In this document: piece after piece, positions 33,295 to 45,785 of the stretch
How positions within the stretch are numbered: the first letter of the stretch is position 1
How the letters are laid out: each line of letters begins with the position of its first letter
NCBI RefSeq assembly: GCF_015706575.1
Contig: NW_024037064.1
Span: forward strand, 5,827,427-5,891,426
Origin: Patiria miniata
Taxonomy: Eukaryota > Echinodermata > Asteroidea > Valvatida > Asterinidae
Length of the DNA stretch: 64,000 nt
Direction of reading: 5' to 3'
Notes under the pieces: generated by a model
What the model saw: only the letters and a program-made list of their open reading frames with translations
The model's database searches: none
What the model was told of the DNA's origin: nothing
Program-made: the position numbers and the translations under genes

Positions 33295-35140
33295 AGTAAA
33301 TGTGAAACAGAAACCAAACTTTCCAGAAGTCAGCAGATTATCTTGACTTGGAGTTCGTACCCGAGTGATGACCTTATCTTACAGAGTTGCACATTAATGA
33401 TCACAAGATAAAAATCACATGTAGTTTGTAAGCCATGGCTTAAAGGCATACAGGAACATTTGTATTTCATGTGTTTTGTTTGTTGCCAATACAAGTAATA
33501 TCATCGCTGTTCCACAGAAGAATACTCAAAATGTTGAGGCTTAGGATATTACACTTTTCAAGAAAAGAGTGAAATATCCATGCACAAACTTTTCATCAAT
33601 AAACGCGATTTTGTCCATAGAACTCCTTTATATCCAAACACCAGTCAATTGACTGATCATTGGAAATCACCTACATTTCTTGATTTCTTCTTAATGACAG
33701 AAAGCCAGATGGAATAATTTCACAGGGTGTTTAGTACCAGTACGATCTTTAATCCAAGTGAGCTTTTTTACTACAATTCGGTAGGTTACTATTGGGATAA
33801 TTACAAATGATCCCATCCATCCCTTTAAATGTGTAAATTAATTTAAAATTGCAATCAGTTCGGCTTTGAAGTTACAATGTGTAAATCTCATTTTAATCAA
33901 AATCTTCTTTCATATGTCATGCCAGCAACAACAGTTAGACATTATTTACATTAGTTTACATTTCGATATATCAAAACGTTGATTCAAAGTATACCTTTTC
34001 TCTCCTGCAGAACTACTATTACCAAAATGAATGGTTGCATTTGGGCATGTTATAAACCATGCACTGCTATCACCTTGGCAACTACAAAAAATCAAAACTG
34101 TTAGAAACAAAAATGTCAGTTTTTGAACAGAATATTGATCATACTTGGAACAAACAAATCTAGTGTCAACCAATACTTTGAAGAGGCTTGCAATGATAAA
34201 AACAAGCAAATCGTTCGACTTGTACCTATTCCAACATAATCAGAAACACAGAAACATTTTCGCGTATACAACAATTGCAACGATTGGTCCTGAATGAGCA
34301 AACATGACTGTCCTCTGACAAAAATGCGTCATTTGGCAATGCAACATTCTACATGTATATATTATACATGAATTGTTTGACAGTACGAACACTGGTTCAG
34401 TAACTCTCAATATGGACATTGGCCTATAGTTGAATAGTAAACACAATCCACGCTATTCTGCTTTTACACAACTGGACCACTTTAAAGGTATATTACATAA
34501 ACAGTCAAAGTTAAAGATCTATACAAAAGTTAGCAAACTGGAATTATTTATGCATGATTTACGTTAATTCACAGAAAGAATTTGATATTGAATGAAGCAC
34601 AATCACTCAAAAGAAACGTCTGTTTGGAGGCCGCATGTGAACTTGTGAGAATGTTTCTAATTTGTACTAAGCTGCGGCAAATGCTATTCTGGAAAAAAGG
34701 CGTCTCTTTTTCAGGGTGTACATGCTTTTTGCATTTTATGCAAAACAATTCAAAAGTACCTGAGGTTTGGAGTATTATTCTGTATACTAAGTTTTGCACA
34801 GCACTGGTCTATGAAAGGGTGTCGTGCAGCCATTTGCGTGTAGTCACATTAGTTTGTTTGAATGCCATATTACTACATTGATCGGATAACAGGGTAGGAG
34901 GCGGCCTTTGTCACAAAAGTTGAAGACATCTCACACAATTTTTACCTAAGATGATGCGATACAAGATATTTTCTCAAAAGAAACCGACCGACTATGCTTG
35001 GTTTATTTATATTCATAATGTAAGAGGATTCTGAATAAATCTATTTGTATTGAAACCTTTTTGGTTGACTTTTTAAAATTGATTATCAAGCCCCTTATTG
35101 TATTTTTTTTCGGGGGAGGGGTTTGCAGAACATTGACTTA
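33295..35140. other. No gene seen
   Basis: AT-rich. Several short frames, none with a recognisable domain or convincing splice pair. Confidence 0.45.
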
Positions 35141-35149
35141 ACCTGAAAT

Positions 35150-36840
35150 CATAGGCGAAGCCAAGGGGGGGCCAAGGGGGGCCATAGCCCCCCCTGCTGT
35201 AAAAAAAAAAATGACATTTTACCAAAACCCAACGTTAATGACGAGTACGAAATACGAGTAATGTGTATTTGATTGTCCGAAAATCATGTAATGCCTTTTT
35301 CTATAAAAAAAAAAAAAATCTTAAAAAACTTTTGCTCAAATAATTCAGGTGAAAGGGGCCAGAAATGGCCTCAGATTGCACCACAGAGCATGTAGGATCA
35401 AAAATGTCCCGGGGCCCTGAAGCGGGGCCCTGAAGCGGGGCCCTTAAGCGGGGCCCTGATGCGGACCCCGGACCTCATGCCGTATTAAACACGTTCTTGA
35501 CCAAGTTGAATACAATGAAAACCTCTTTATACTGTATTCGATGTAAAATCAGTCAAAACAAAGGAATACCAAAAACATTTAAGGCCAAATAAGAAGAAAA
35601 ACATGTTTCTCGTCCGGGTTTTTGAAAAAAAGGAGGAAGAGCGGCTTTTTATTTTTTATTTTTTTCAAGATGACTGCCATTTAAAAATTTTCTGCAACCG
35701 TTGGTGTTTCCAATGTTCAAAGACACTTTCAAAAGGAAAGACAAGTTGGACAAGAGAACTGAACATATTTACAGCGTCATTTAGAGTTGTATTGGTATTG
35801 GTATTTATTTTCCGACTTGTTCGGTGTTTTTTTACTGATTTTTTTCAAAAGTAAAAAAGCCTCCAAAAAAGCTCCAAAAAAGGAAGCGGGTGGGGACGAG
35901 AAACATGATTTTTTGTTTTACTTTGCCTAAGGCAAAAGAAAAATGTATTTCCAACGCAACGCCTTTAGCTGAGAATATAAATAGGCCTAGCTTATTCAAT
36001 GACTTCAACCTCGAAAATGATGTTTAAATAATATTATTATCTTTCGCTAAGAAAATATCGGTTAAAGTAAATTGCCGCAGATCGCAGCACAGAGCATCTA
36101 TAGAATCAAATTTTGGGGGGGACCCGACCCAAAGCCTAGCTCAGAATAGCTGATTCAATGACTCGAACATCGAAAACGATGTTCGAATTATTTTCTTTTG
36201 CTAAAAAAATATTGGTTAAAATGGTCAGAAATGGCTTCAGATCACACTACACAGCATCTAGAATCCAATTTTTTTCGGGGCCCTTGAGCGGGCCCTGAAC
36301 CCAACGCCGTAAGGGCTTCGCGCTCGCATTAGTTCTGATCAAGGTATGTCCCCCCACTTTTGAGAAGCAATTGACGCCCCTGCTTAAAGTTGGGGTATTG
36401 TATCGTTTGTCCCACCCACTTTTTTTCATCACTGAATAAATCTTGTAGCCTACTAGTACTACAGTTTGATTTTAGAGTTTTCAGGATAGCTGATTCAATG
36501 ACTCCAAACTCGATGTTTAAATGGTGATCTTTTGCGAAAAAAATTGGTTAAAGTGGTTAGATATTGCCTGAGATCGCACCATGTAGAATCTAGAATCCAA
36601 TATTTTCCGGGGCCCTTAAGCGGGCCCCGGACCCCACGCCACGCATTACTTTTCATCACCCCCCCCCCCTTTGGCCTTCAGCGTAGGCGACACAACTTGC
36701 CTACACCACTTGCTGCTTGTGACATTTCACACACCCCCTTTTTGGACAATCCCAGTTCCGCCCCTGGTTGGGGTTTGTACAGGCTGGTCCGACTTGGCCC
36801 CCCCTGCTCCAAATTCCTGGCTACGCCTGTGCCTGAAATG
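35150..36840. repeat. GC-rich dispersed repeat block
   Basis: Repeated phrases cagattgcaccacagagcat, gaatccaat..ttcggggccctt and gcgggccctgaacccaacgccg link it to 5,377-6,335 and 55,290-55,620. Ends carry ggcgaagccaaggggggg and cctggctacgcctg. It is interrupted by a MITE at 35,583-35,927. Confidence 0.65.
35583..35927. mobile_element. TWA-flanked MITE, copy 2
   Basis: Flanked by TAA at 35,580-35,582 and 35,928-35,930. Inverted ends ggccaaat...catgtttctcgtcc and ggacgagaaacatg...actttgcc. Related to 28,870-29,289. Confidence 0.72.
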
Positions 36841-36938
36841 ACCCATGTTACTAGGTACTCGTTTCAAATTAATGCGGCTCATGAGAGTGTTGCATTCATA
36901 GGGAACAGGGTGAGAGTTATGACTTGGTGGGAGATGAT

Positions 36939-39193
36939 TTAGGCTTTGAAAACTCCCTCTTCAGTTTCCTTCAGGTGAGGGAGGTTTTGACTGACACTTT
37001 GTCTGACGGGCTCAGGATCGATGCTAATGTTACACAGTGACAACGAACCTAACTTGCGGAGACTTTGGAGATGATGAGTGAGAGCACTCACTGCATCCAA
37101 ACTGAATTCATTGCCATTAAGGGAAAGCACCAATAAACCATGCTCAGCAGGAAAGATGCTGATCAGGTCCTTCACATCATCATCGACCAACCTGCATTCA
37201 CTGAGGAGCAAGACTTTAAGGGATGAAGAGATGTGGCTAACATCTCCCATCCGTGCATGCAGGTCGGTGTCATACAGTGCGAGAGCACTCAACCTGCATC
37301 CTTCCAGTGTCTTCAATAGATCAATAACCTCATCCGGTGATCGTTGGCTCATAGTCAAACCAAGCCATCGTATTGGTTCCCGTATGTTGAAAAAACAGTG
37401 CGATACACGCCCCACATCAAACCATGACTTTGCCTCAATAATAACTGCAATGTGTAATCGAGCAAGGTGCTGTTTATCCACCACACCAAGTGTTTTCTCA
37501 AGGAGGCTAAGCTCCTCCTTCTCCTGCTCAGACAAGAAGTAGGTAACATATATCATGCCTGACTTCATGCTGTCACTCGGAAGAATTCCCCTTGAAAGGG
37601 TCATTAGGTCCTGCATTCTTACATGCATGTTAAAAGCTGTATCTTTAAGTGGTGGAGTGACATGCTGTAAGTAGTAACTCAGTGATTTCATGTCTTCATT
37701 ACTCTTGCAGTCTACCTGAGTTGGTCTGACAAGTTTGGTAGCCAACTTCTCAGAACCAGACTCATACAATAGCGACCGAGCCAATCTCTGCAGTTCCCCC
37801 TCATCACCTTGCATCTCTTGTATGTGATCCAGAATTAGACCAGCTGCCTGCCTTGATTTACCGCAACAAAATCTCAGCATGTATTCCATCGCAAGAACAT
37901 TGCGTTCTCCAATCTGCTTCAACTGATGACGGAAATTGTTTTCGTCATCTTGTAGCAATTTCACCAGGTGACATGCTGCAAAGTATTCTTGGATGGACTT
38001 GTGGGGGAAAGTGACCAGCACTTTTACATCCACACCACTCGTGAACGTTTCACGTAGAACGAAACCCACACGACAACCCTCAGCTAAGCAAGACTGACAA
38101 TCCTGAAATTCAGTTTCATTGAACATGAGTCTTTCCCCTCTAGAGTCTAGTAACCCTTGCAATGCAACACGCCCCAAGTCATCAATGATGGACATCATGG
38201 TGGACATCATGTGCTGATCACTCATTTCTTCATTGCGGCGAATGAAAAGAACCTCTGCAAACTTTGCAAACAGCTCAGTAATTCTCTCAGGCAATGACTT
38301 TTGATTCTTCCAAACAAGGCACATCATCTGGGAAATGATCGGAACTTTTGACATTTCCCAGAGATGTTGATTGGTTTTCAGATTTGAAACCAATGCCTCT
38401 CCCATGTCAGCATCATCAGGAAGGTTTAATCTGATGTACTGATCTCTGTTTTGTGGATTGAAGCCAGTTGTCTCCACTAGGGCATACTTTGGGTGACCCC
38501 TAAGTATGTACTGTTTCATGTGGGGTCGGGTGGTGACCAACACAAAACTTTTAGTAAGGACTCTGTTGTGTAAGATATCCTGAACCCTGTACACGCCCTC
38601 CTTAGATTGCAAAACATGAGATGGAATTTCATCTACTCCATCCAACAGCAAAGCAATGCCTGATTCATGATCATCAATGAACCCTTTCACTATGCGTTTT
38701 GTCAGTTTGGTGTTTCGTGCTAGAATTTGGTCAAATATGGCATCCAAGACGCAACTGGTATGCTGCATTTGCCTCAGCTTTATCCAAAGCACAAGATCGA
38801 ATCTACCAAGAAGGGGTTTTGAACTAAGTGTGATGCACAAGTTTGCAACTTTCACTAACAGGGTTGATTTACCCGTCCCGGCCCCGCCATAAAGAAGAAT
38901 CTTGATTTCCTTAACTACTTCTGGATTCAACAAATCATCCAAGGAATTGAGAGATATCATTTGATTAATATCTAACAATCTTTCTCCTTCTGGTAATGTC
39001 ACCGACCTCTCTGATTTTGTTTTGCCTGGAATGTTCTTTATTAGATGGAGAGGAAAAAAGAATTCCTCAATACCCACTTGACGTGACTGCAGTGTAGGGT
39101 GTGCAGGAATAGTCGTTGCAGTTTGCTTGTAGTTGTCGATAATTTCCTGTTGTAAATCCTTAAAGGTAACCAGCCCCTGGAGTCCGGTGATTT
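36939..39193 (-). CDS. NLR gene, terminal exon: NACHT ATPase and leucine-rich repeats
   Basis: This exon begins after acceptor TTTTAG| in phase 1 and runs open for about 750 codons to a stop at 36,939. The first 40 residues link to the preceding Death domain. NACHT follows: Walker A GGAGTGKST (coded near 38,862-38,888), Walker B with LLLDGVDEIP about 75 residues later, then a TTRPH sensor-1-like motif and winged-helix-type sequence with FPHKSIQEYFAA, usual for animal NLRs. The last 140 residues hold a few weak leucine-rich repeats (LKVLLLSECRLVDDDVKDL, LLVLSLNGNEFSLDAVSAL). NACHT proteins oligomerise on nucleotide exchange to seed signalling complexes. The LRR part is short for sensing large ligands. 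Death-domain exons upstream share phase 1, so it is the 3' end of the multi-Death-domain gene. An internal start (giving a NACHT-LRR-only protein) cannot be excluded. Confidence 0.93.
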
Positions 39194-40130
39194 CTAAAAC
39201 AAATCATACAATTATAATGAGTAATTCATTTGAGAACTGATGAACATGATTCATTACAATTATTCTTTCAAGCTACAGTTCAACAAAGCCTAACAATCTG
39301 CTGGTCTATATTTTCAAGTCCTCGCACCATCTATAATTTTTTTCCGCTCCTTTTAAAAATATTTTTTGGTTACTTTATTTCACATAAAAATTGAATTAGT
39401 TTTAGTTTCCCATTTAGTGTGGCAAAATGTACACTTCTGCCTAGGATTAAAATTTAAGTAACGGTATTCAGGATTATTTGTTTTAAATTTGGCATCCCCG
39501 AGATCACAACAGTGATTAACCCATGAGGTTTATGAGGTCGGTGTTACCTACGAATAGTCAGTCCTTTACACTCTTCAAATGAACACAGCTGTGACGAAAT
39601 GCATGCGGAAATTTTGATCATATGCATGATGAAAGTGAAACTTTTGCCAATATATAATGCTGTTTCGAGGTCACTTTTAAGTCTTTACACGAGAAATGTC
39701 TTCTTTGGGGTGTGGATGATCACCAAAATCCACCTGCCTATGAATCTCCAGTGCTATGGGCATACTTAATGATGCATAAGGACCTGTTCCCTTACCTTTC
39801 TCAATACCCCCCCCCCCCCCAAACCAAAAAAGGGAGGGGGTAATGCAAGCAGAAGAAAACAATATCCAACATGAGATTTGAAGATTTGCATGGTGGAAAG
39901 ATACTAAAATAAGTTTGCGGTAGCACCATGTGAATAAATCTCTTTTGTGAGTATGTGTCTTAATATCGAACATGACATGACATTTTTTCCACTTTCTCAT
40001 TTCAATTTTTTGTTCATACAGAAAAAATTGTGAACCTCAAACAGAAAGTTAACAACAGCATTTCATGGGATTTCAGGTATACGTACCGTTGGTAATGTGA
40101 TACATTTTTCCTGTAGGTACCTTAATCACA
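39194..40130. other. Intron of the NLR gene
   Basis: Non-coding. Nothing beyond a poly-C/poly-A patch near 39,807-39,838. Confidence 0.5.
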
Positions 40131-40246
40131 CTTAGCTACTTTAACTGCCAGAAAAAGGTGTTTTGCTTCGTCATTCAATCATATGTACCAAGGCTGCTAA
40201 TGTCATGAAAAAAAAAACAATGAAAGTGGTTCATTCTGATACCTAC

Positions 40247-40501
40247 CTATCAGGTTTTCGACAGTATTTGTTCTCTTGATCTGCATCAGAGCTGTGAAGA
40301 ATACGTCCCTCTGATCCACGCTAGTGGATTGTTGGCGCCTCCATTTGACCAGCATGTTGAAGATCTGGTTCTCTGTCTGGCCTGGGTCATCCATCTCTAT
40401 GCGGTTGATCTCTGCAGTGCTGAAACCAAGATGTGTAGCCAGCTTACGCCATTCAGAGCCAAGCATACCAGAGATCTTGTGTAGAATAAGGTCACTGAAA
40501 C
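40247..40501 (-). CDS. NLR gene, Death-domain exon E (nearest NACHT)
   Basis: 255 bp, phase 1 at both ends (TTTGCAG|GT and ATAG|GTAGGT). It encodes 85 residues with the Death-domain pattern: GSEWRKLATHLGFSTAEINR, MDDPGQTENQIF, LVKWRRQ, then FFTALMQIKRTNTVENLIG. Death domains are six-helix bundles that assemble by homotypic contacts. This long form has six extra residues (around STSVDQ) after W-RR, like exon C. It is the most diverged of the five (GF-SDL at the start, IKRTNTVENL in place of IGRRDIAEDL). About 110 bp of downstream intron is shared with all other Death exons. Confidence 0.88.
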
Positions 40502-40838
40502 CTGCAAAGAGACATGAATCAATTAATGGGGTAACAATAACTATTACAAGAAGAACTGTACTATGTTCCGATTACACTTCAAAGGTCAAAGCATTGATGT
40601 TACTGTTTCAGATAATAACAGGTTCTTATATAGATAACAGGCCAATTGCTTGGTACGATAACTAGCACAGCATATTCGCCATTAAATGCAGCAAATGGTT
40701 TCATGTGATTTCCTGAATTTCCTGAATACCATATGTAAAGTAAATTAAACATAGTTATTTTAAAGGCCAGAAAAAAAGTGTTTTGCTTTGTCAGTCAATC
40801 ATATGTACCAAAGCTACTAATGTCTAATGATTACCTAC

Positions 40839-41075
40839 CTATCAGCTCTTCGACAATGTCCGTTCTCCCCATTTTCATCAGCACTTTGTATAACACCTCC
40901 CCCTGTTTTCCCTTCCATTTGACCAGCATGCTGAAGATCTGGTTCTCTGTCTGGCATGGGTCATCCATCACGATGCGGTCGATCTCAGCAGCGCTTAAAC
41001 CGAGATGTGTAGCCAGCTTCTGCCATTCAGAGCCAAACATCACAGAGATCTTGTATAGATCAGGGTCACTGATAC
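40839..41075 (-). CDS. NLR gene, Death-domain exon D
   Basis: 237 bp, phase 1-1, 79 residues: GISDPDLYKISVMFGSEWQK, LATHLGLSAAEIDRIVMDDP, QIFSMLVKWKGKQ, LMKMGRTDIVEELIG. It has the short loop form shared with exons A and B. It lies only 340 bp from exon E, with the same flanking intron sequence, so the pair is a local duplication. Confidence 0.88.
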
Positions 41076-41405
41076 CTGCAAACAGACACGTATCAATTAA
41101 TATGGCAAAGGAAGCTTCTGTGAAAAAAAAAACCTAATAAAGTTTCCTTCTGATCCTACTGATTGTGCCTCAGATCAGAGTACAGTAACAACTTTTTGTA
41201 GCGTAGATTGGAGCTAAATGCCCAACCATATGCAATGTTTTCCAAACAGAATGGATTGTTGCTCAACAATTTCATGGGATCATTCTCCCGTGTTTTCAAG
41301 GAATATACATTCATATATTACCCTTTCCTCTGTCTCATCGCCAGCCTTAACTAACGTTATATTTTGCCACTATCTAACCATTCATCCATTTGTGATTATC
41401 TATAC

Positions 41406-41552
41406 CTGTTGTCATAAACGATGTCTTCACTTTCTCTTCACATCTGTCTTCAGCGTATCCGGTTGGATCGCTACTGTAAGCTGTCGTTGCTGTGCTGCTT
41501 TCTCCAAGTTGTGTATGCTGTACCTCTTCCATGCTGCTTGAGTCCTCTTCAT
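41406..41552 (-). CDS. NLR gene, short acidic linker exon
   Basis: 147 bp, phase 1-1 (TTAACAG|AT and ACAACAG|GTATAG), 49 residues: DEEDSSSMEEVQHTQLGESS then TATTAYSSDPTGYAEDRCEE and a short basic end. No domain; likely a flexible linker. I call it because its splice sites, phase and open frame all fit the neighbouring cassettes. Conservation is untested. Confidence 0.6.
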
Positions 41553-41649
41553 CTGTTAAAAAAGTAATTCAGACAATGAAAGAGTTATTTTTAAACATAA
41601 ATTAGAAAATGAGTCAGATTGCAGTTTTAATTTTACAGCATTTGGCTAC

Positions 41650-42057
41650 CTTTCTGCTGGTCCTTTTCCAATTCGTCAAAGAATTTGCAGGCCCGATCGT
41701 AGTCGCTTTCTGGTATAGTTGCCTGGATAGCCAAGTCACTCTTATCTTCTGTAGTCAGTTCATCTGTGATGAGAATCTCTGTCAGTTTCTTGGCGAGTTC
41801 TCCAGTGGTGTACATACTCCAGAGTTTGTTCAGACCTTCCCGACTCTTGAAGCGGACAACAAATGTCACAGACCCAGATATTACTTCCTCAAGCTCTCCG
41901 TCACATGAGTTCAGGAAAGCCTTGATTTGCTCAAGGACGTATTCCTTTCCCTCCGTTCTATGTAAGGTAGTCAGGGCTATCCGGAGAACATCATTCATGC
42001 CACGGTCCTCGCTACCCTGCCTTGTTACGTCTGTTTCTATTGACACTTTTGGAAACC
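41650..42057 (-). CDS. NLR gene, TRADD-like N-terminal domain exon
   Basis: 408 bp, phase 1-1 (CTTGCAG|GG and AGAAAG|GTAGCC), 136 residues. An N-terminal helix (DVLRIALTTLHRTEGKEYVL) is followed by a beta strand and helix SVTFVVRFKSREGLNKLW and then YTTGELAKKLTEILITDEL. The 'G-S-V/I-F-x-V-x-F-x-S/T-x-E-x-L-x-x-L-W' run, the G-E-L-x-x-x-L-x-x-x-L-I/V-T-x-E-L run and the closing hydrophobic strand with an acidic helix (ESDYDRACKFFDELE) are what I know of TRADD-like N-terminal domains found beside Death or NACHT domains in invertebrates. TRADD-N of vertebrates binds TRAF2; binding here is unknown. Domain naming is by eye. Confidence 0.68.
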
Positions 42058-42965
42058 CTGCAAGGGGGGGGGGAGATATCACGTGACACGTCTTCATTAT
42101 CAAAAGTACTTTGATATAACAAAGGCCATGGACTCTTTGTGTAAAGGTGGAGTGAGTTGTGCTTCCTAGCAACCCTACATCTCGTAGGAAAGACACTTAG
42201 ACTTCTATATATATGTATGCTCGTTTTTAAATACTCTCTAAAGTGTTAGTAGTTGTATACCAGGGAACCGCTACAAATCTGTTTCTCTTTTTCATTATGC
42301 ACAGATTAAACCGAATTTGTATAGATTATGGCTGAGGCCGCGCCAATTTTGCCATTTTAATTGCTGACATTGTTTTTGGGTGTAGAGGGAAAAAAGATAA
42401 GAAATCAAAGTGCAGTTTATGAAAACTCAAAATTAATTCACGATTCTTTCTGACTGGGCCAACTTCAATATATGATGTCGGCCCACTTGGCAATGAATTG
42501 CATGTTCATTTTGAGGTGTCTAAACTGCATTCTGATTTTTCATCAGCCTCAGTTTAAGCGGAGCTTGTAATCTATACACTGAAGGTTCAGTTGACCCGAG
42601 CCAGAAACACCAACAGGCCTCAAAGTCAAATCAAGAAGCCGGCTGAAGTGCGTTGACATAAACAAAAATTTGTTCTTTATACATATTTATCTGATGCATA
42701 TTTTTTTTTTCAATTTCATCTATCGCTAGTACGTACAGTTCCATATATTTTACTCTTTTCACTGTCACTGTTTGACAATCTGGACATCTGATCGTTTTAT
42801 TACATTAGGGTGATACACATTTTTACGCATATCTCGCTATTGAGTGATTGGCTGGCTACTGAGTATCTGGCTTTCTGGTTGTATGTATGATAAAAGCAAC
42901 AGAGACTAAAAGACTAGGAAGGAAGCGAGTGAGAGAGAAATGACACACTGATATTTGGAACATAC

Positions 42966-43541
42966 CTGAACTTTTTCCTGTAACCTTCAAGCTTTGAACG
43001 TTCAAGGTAAAAGTAGGTTGGTTAACCGCTCCCAAGAAGACAGGACAATTTTCACCACTGACACTCATGGAATCAACGGAAACTAGTTGCCCAGGTCCAT
43101 GTCTGAGTACAGCAGGTGATCGGGATGAGGTTTGTCCTACAGGTACGATGTCGTGAACTGACTTTGGACCCTGCACTAGCTGTTGGTCTTGTGATGTCAT
43201 TTCTTTTAACATTGCCTCTGGTATCTCTGACTGATTTCTTGGTGTAACACCCACTTGCCCATGACCTGATTTTGTGTGTGTTGACCCTTTCAGTCCCTGC
43301 TCCTCGGATGATTGCAAAGTCTCTTTCTGAATGTTCGGATGTGTTCCTCCTGCCTCTTGCTGATTTTGTCTCCGTCCCTCAGATGATGAAGTGCTGTTCT
43401 GCTCGCAATGTTCTTTAGCCCCTCCTTCTTGAACTTCTGGGTGACATTTGTCTCGATGACCAATATCTTCCTGTCCCTGACTTTCAGATGATGTAGTCCC
43501 TCTCTGCCTGCTCTGTTCTCTAGCTCCTCCCACTTCAGCCT
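42966..43541 (-). CDS. NLR gene, low-complexity exon ending in a RHIM-like motif
   Basis: 576 bp, phase 1-1 (CTCAACCAG|AG and AGTTCAG|GTATGT), 192 residues. The first 100 residues hold imperfect repeats of about 30 residues rich in Gln, Glu, Gly and Ser (GGAREQSRQRGTTSSESQGQ; GGAKEHCEQNSTSSSEGRRQ; QSSEEQG). A disordered middle follows. Near the C-terminus, coded at about 43,021-43,045, is CPVFLGAVNQPTFTLNVQ. The core V-F-L-G-A-V-N resembles the RHIM core (I/V-Q-I/V/L-G-x-x-N) of RIPK1, RIPK3, ZBP1 and TRIF, except for F in place of Q. RHIMs form amyloid-like signalling fibrils in necroptosis and NF-kB pathways. The acceptor tract is weak in pyrimidines, so the exon start is less certain than its end. 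Confidence 0.6.
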
Positions 43542-43599
43542 CTGGTTGAGGTTTAATAACAAAATATTTCATGTGATTTTTGGTATTCCGTAGATAAAG

Positions 43600-44470
43600 T
43601 AAATTCAACACACCTAGCTTTTTTAACGGCCAGAAAAAAGGGTGTTCTGCCTCATCATTCAATCATATGTACCAAGGCTACTAATGTCATGAAAATAAAG
43701 CTTGATGTGGTTCATTCTGATACCTACCTATCAGGTCTTCAGCTATGTCCCTTCTGCCGATCTCCATCAGAGCTGTGCATAACACGTCCCTCTGATGCGT
43801 GCTTGTGGATGGTTGGCGCCTCCATTTGACCAGCATTTGGTAGATCTGGCTCTCCGTCTGGCCTGGGTCATCCATCACGATGCGCTCGATCGTTGTGGGG
43901 CGTAAACTGAGATATGTAGCCAGCTTCCACCATTCAGAGCCAAACTTGGCAGAGATCATGCGTAGATCAAGATCACTGATACCTGCAAATGGCAAACAGA
44001 CATGAATTAAATATGGTAAATAGTGTTTCTGTGAAAAATTGCATGTTTCTTGTATTTTAAGATTGTTAAGATCGGGTTAAACATGAGATTATACAATCCC
44101 AGATATATCTCATGCTTTCTCAACCATTAAATCTATCACTGAGGAAGCAAAAAGATTTCAACCTTTCTAGAAATGTCTTTGTAATATGGTGACTAATTAT
44201 AAAAGATTTAGACACATATTATGCTCGTCAATAGGTGTGCACAAGGTCAGGTGTAGGGTCAAGACTATGAAACGTTCGAGTCAAAATTATTCAAAACTGA
44301 TGTCAATATGGATATTCATATATTGAAATATACATATCCTTTTTTTTTGTTATTTTTATTTATTTGACGATTATGTGTTTTCCCTTCAAATGTTCTAGGA
44401 CCAAAAGTTGGTTAATAACAAAGAAGTTGTATTAAACAGACAGTAATTTCATATTAACAAAAGTGTTTTA
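43600..44470. repeat. Duplicated block around Death exon C (unfilled copy)
   Basis: Intron and exon sequence here matches 47,300-48,390 continued at 54,855-55,272. This copy keeps the uninterrupted sequence (tatacaatcccagatatatctcatgc, about 44,091-44,116) that is split in the other copy by two mobile elements. Confidence 0.85.
43728..43982 (-). CDS. NLR gene, Death-domain exon C
   Basis: 255 bp, phase 1-1 (TTTGCAG|GT and ATAG|GTAGGT), 85 residues: GISDLDLRMISAKFGSEWWK, LATYLSLRPTTIERIVMDDP, then LVKWRRQPSTSTHQRDVLCT and ALMEIGRRDIAEDLIG. Long loop form, like exon E. Upstream is exon B at 47.4 kb; downstream is the low-complexity RHIM-like exon only about 190 bp away. Confidence 0.88.
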
Positions 44471-45785
44471 TTAAGGGCCGGTGACCATTCAGAGCTGGTT
44501 TGAAAAGGGCCCTGGTAAGCTCGCCCGATAGCAAAAAGCCCTCTCTTACCAGACCAGCTACATTGTACCAGCGTAGGAGGCTGATCTGGTGGCTGATCAT
44601 GAACTCTCCCATCCTGGGGTCTTTTGTTTGCAAGTGCTGACACATGTGCATGTAATCTATCCCAGAAAAAGCCCACTTGTGGTTTTCATATGAAACAAAA
44701 GAGCCCCTTCACAGATCAAAAGCTGTGCCATGTGGTTGGGCACACTGTAAAAGTGTAAATTGGAAGCATTAATCTCCAGAGCGAAACAATAGAGCCCCAA
44801 TACCTGCACATGAACAGTTAGGTAATCTCTGGCCACAAGTCTGTAAGTCGTCTTGTGTTCTGCAAGGGGCAATAAATTGACACGCCCTACTGACTTTTAA
44901 GCTTCAGGTCGGACAGTCCTATGTACCGGATGCGACTGGGCTGAAGACCGGATGAGCTACAGACCGGCGGAAGTACCGGGAAGCCCTTTTCATACCAGGT
45001 CTATAGGTAATGTAATTATTTCAATGCAATCCTTGTAAAGGCACCTTTGAGTCCCATTCAAACTTATACCTTCCACTTTCATTTTGCCATTTTGAAGGGC
45101 ATTTTAGTGCAGTTTTGGTTTTCATCCGATCAAAACTTGCATAGTCATGAGCAAAAAAGTGATGTCTTTTCAGGCAGAAAATTCAATGTTACAGCTATTT
45201 CAGCACCCAGATTTGCCAGAATTTTTGAAATTTTGATGTTGTCAATTTTGTTTCCTTTGGTGATTCGTTGATGTTTCAGTACATGACAGGAGGCCAATGA
45301 ACAAAGTTTTCATACAAATATTTTCAATGACCAAATATTGCGTTCACAATTTGAAGAGAAAACCTGTAAATTGAACAGTGTCTTCCTGAAATGACAAGAT
45401 TAGTACTAAATGACATCACAGCAACAGCACCCTCAGTTGTCTTGAAAAGCAGGGAACATTATAAATCAATGTTTAAGAAGTGCACTTTTCACCAAATGTA
45501 ACCAAAAGGATGTCAAATAGTTTTCATACATTTAAGAGGAATAGCACGGTGCACAAAATATGTTCCCAAGTAAAATTCATGTCATGGCGCTTTTAAAGTA
45601 ATACAGTTTCTCCATGGGATAAAATAAGCACATCTAGCTAACAGGGTTACCGTAAGGTCATGGCCAAATTCTGATCAATGCAATTCAAAAATCTGTCAGA
45701 TTCATCAAAAATCTGCCAAATTCCTTGGAAGTACTCGAAATACACTATAAACACTTAAAATCACATGAGATGTTGTAGTATTGCC
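44471..45785. other. Intron of the NLR gene
   Basis: Includes a short GC-rich run of accgg repeats at 44,925-44,985. No exon with matching phase-1 splice sites found. Confidence 0.45.

Noticed and set aside
36532-36942. A 136-residue plus-strand frame rich in Pro and Arg
   Set aside because: It lies in the GC-rich dispersed repeat and runs antisense to the end of the NLR exon.
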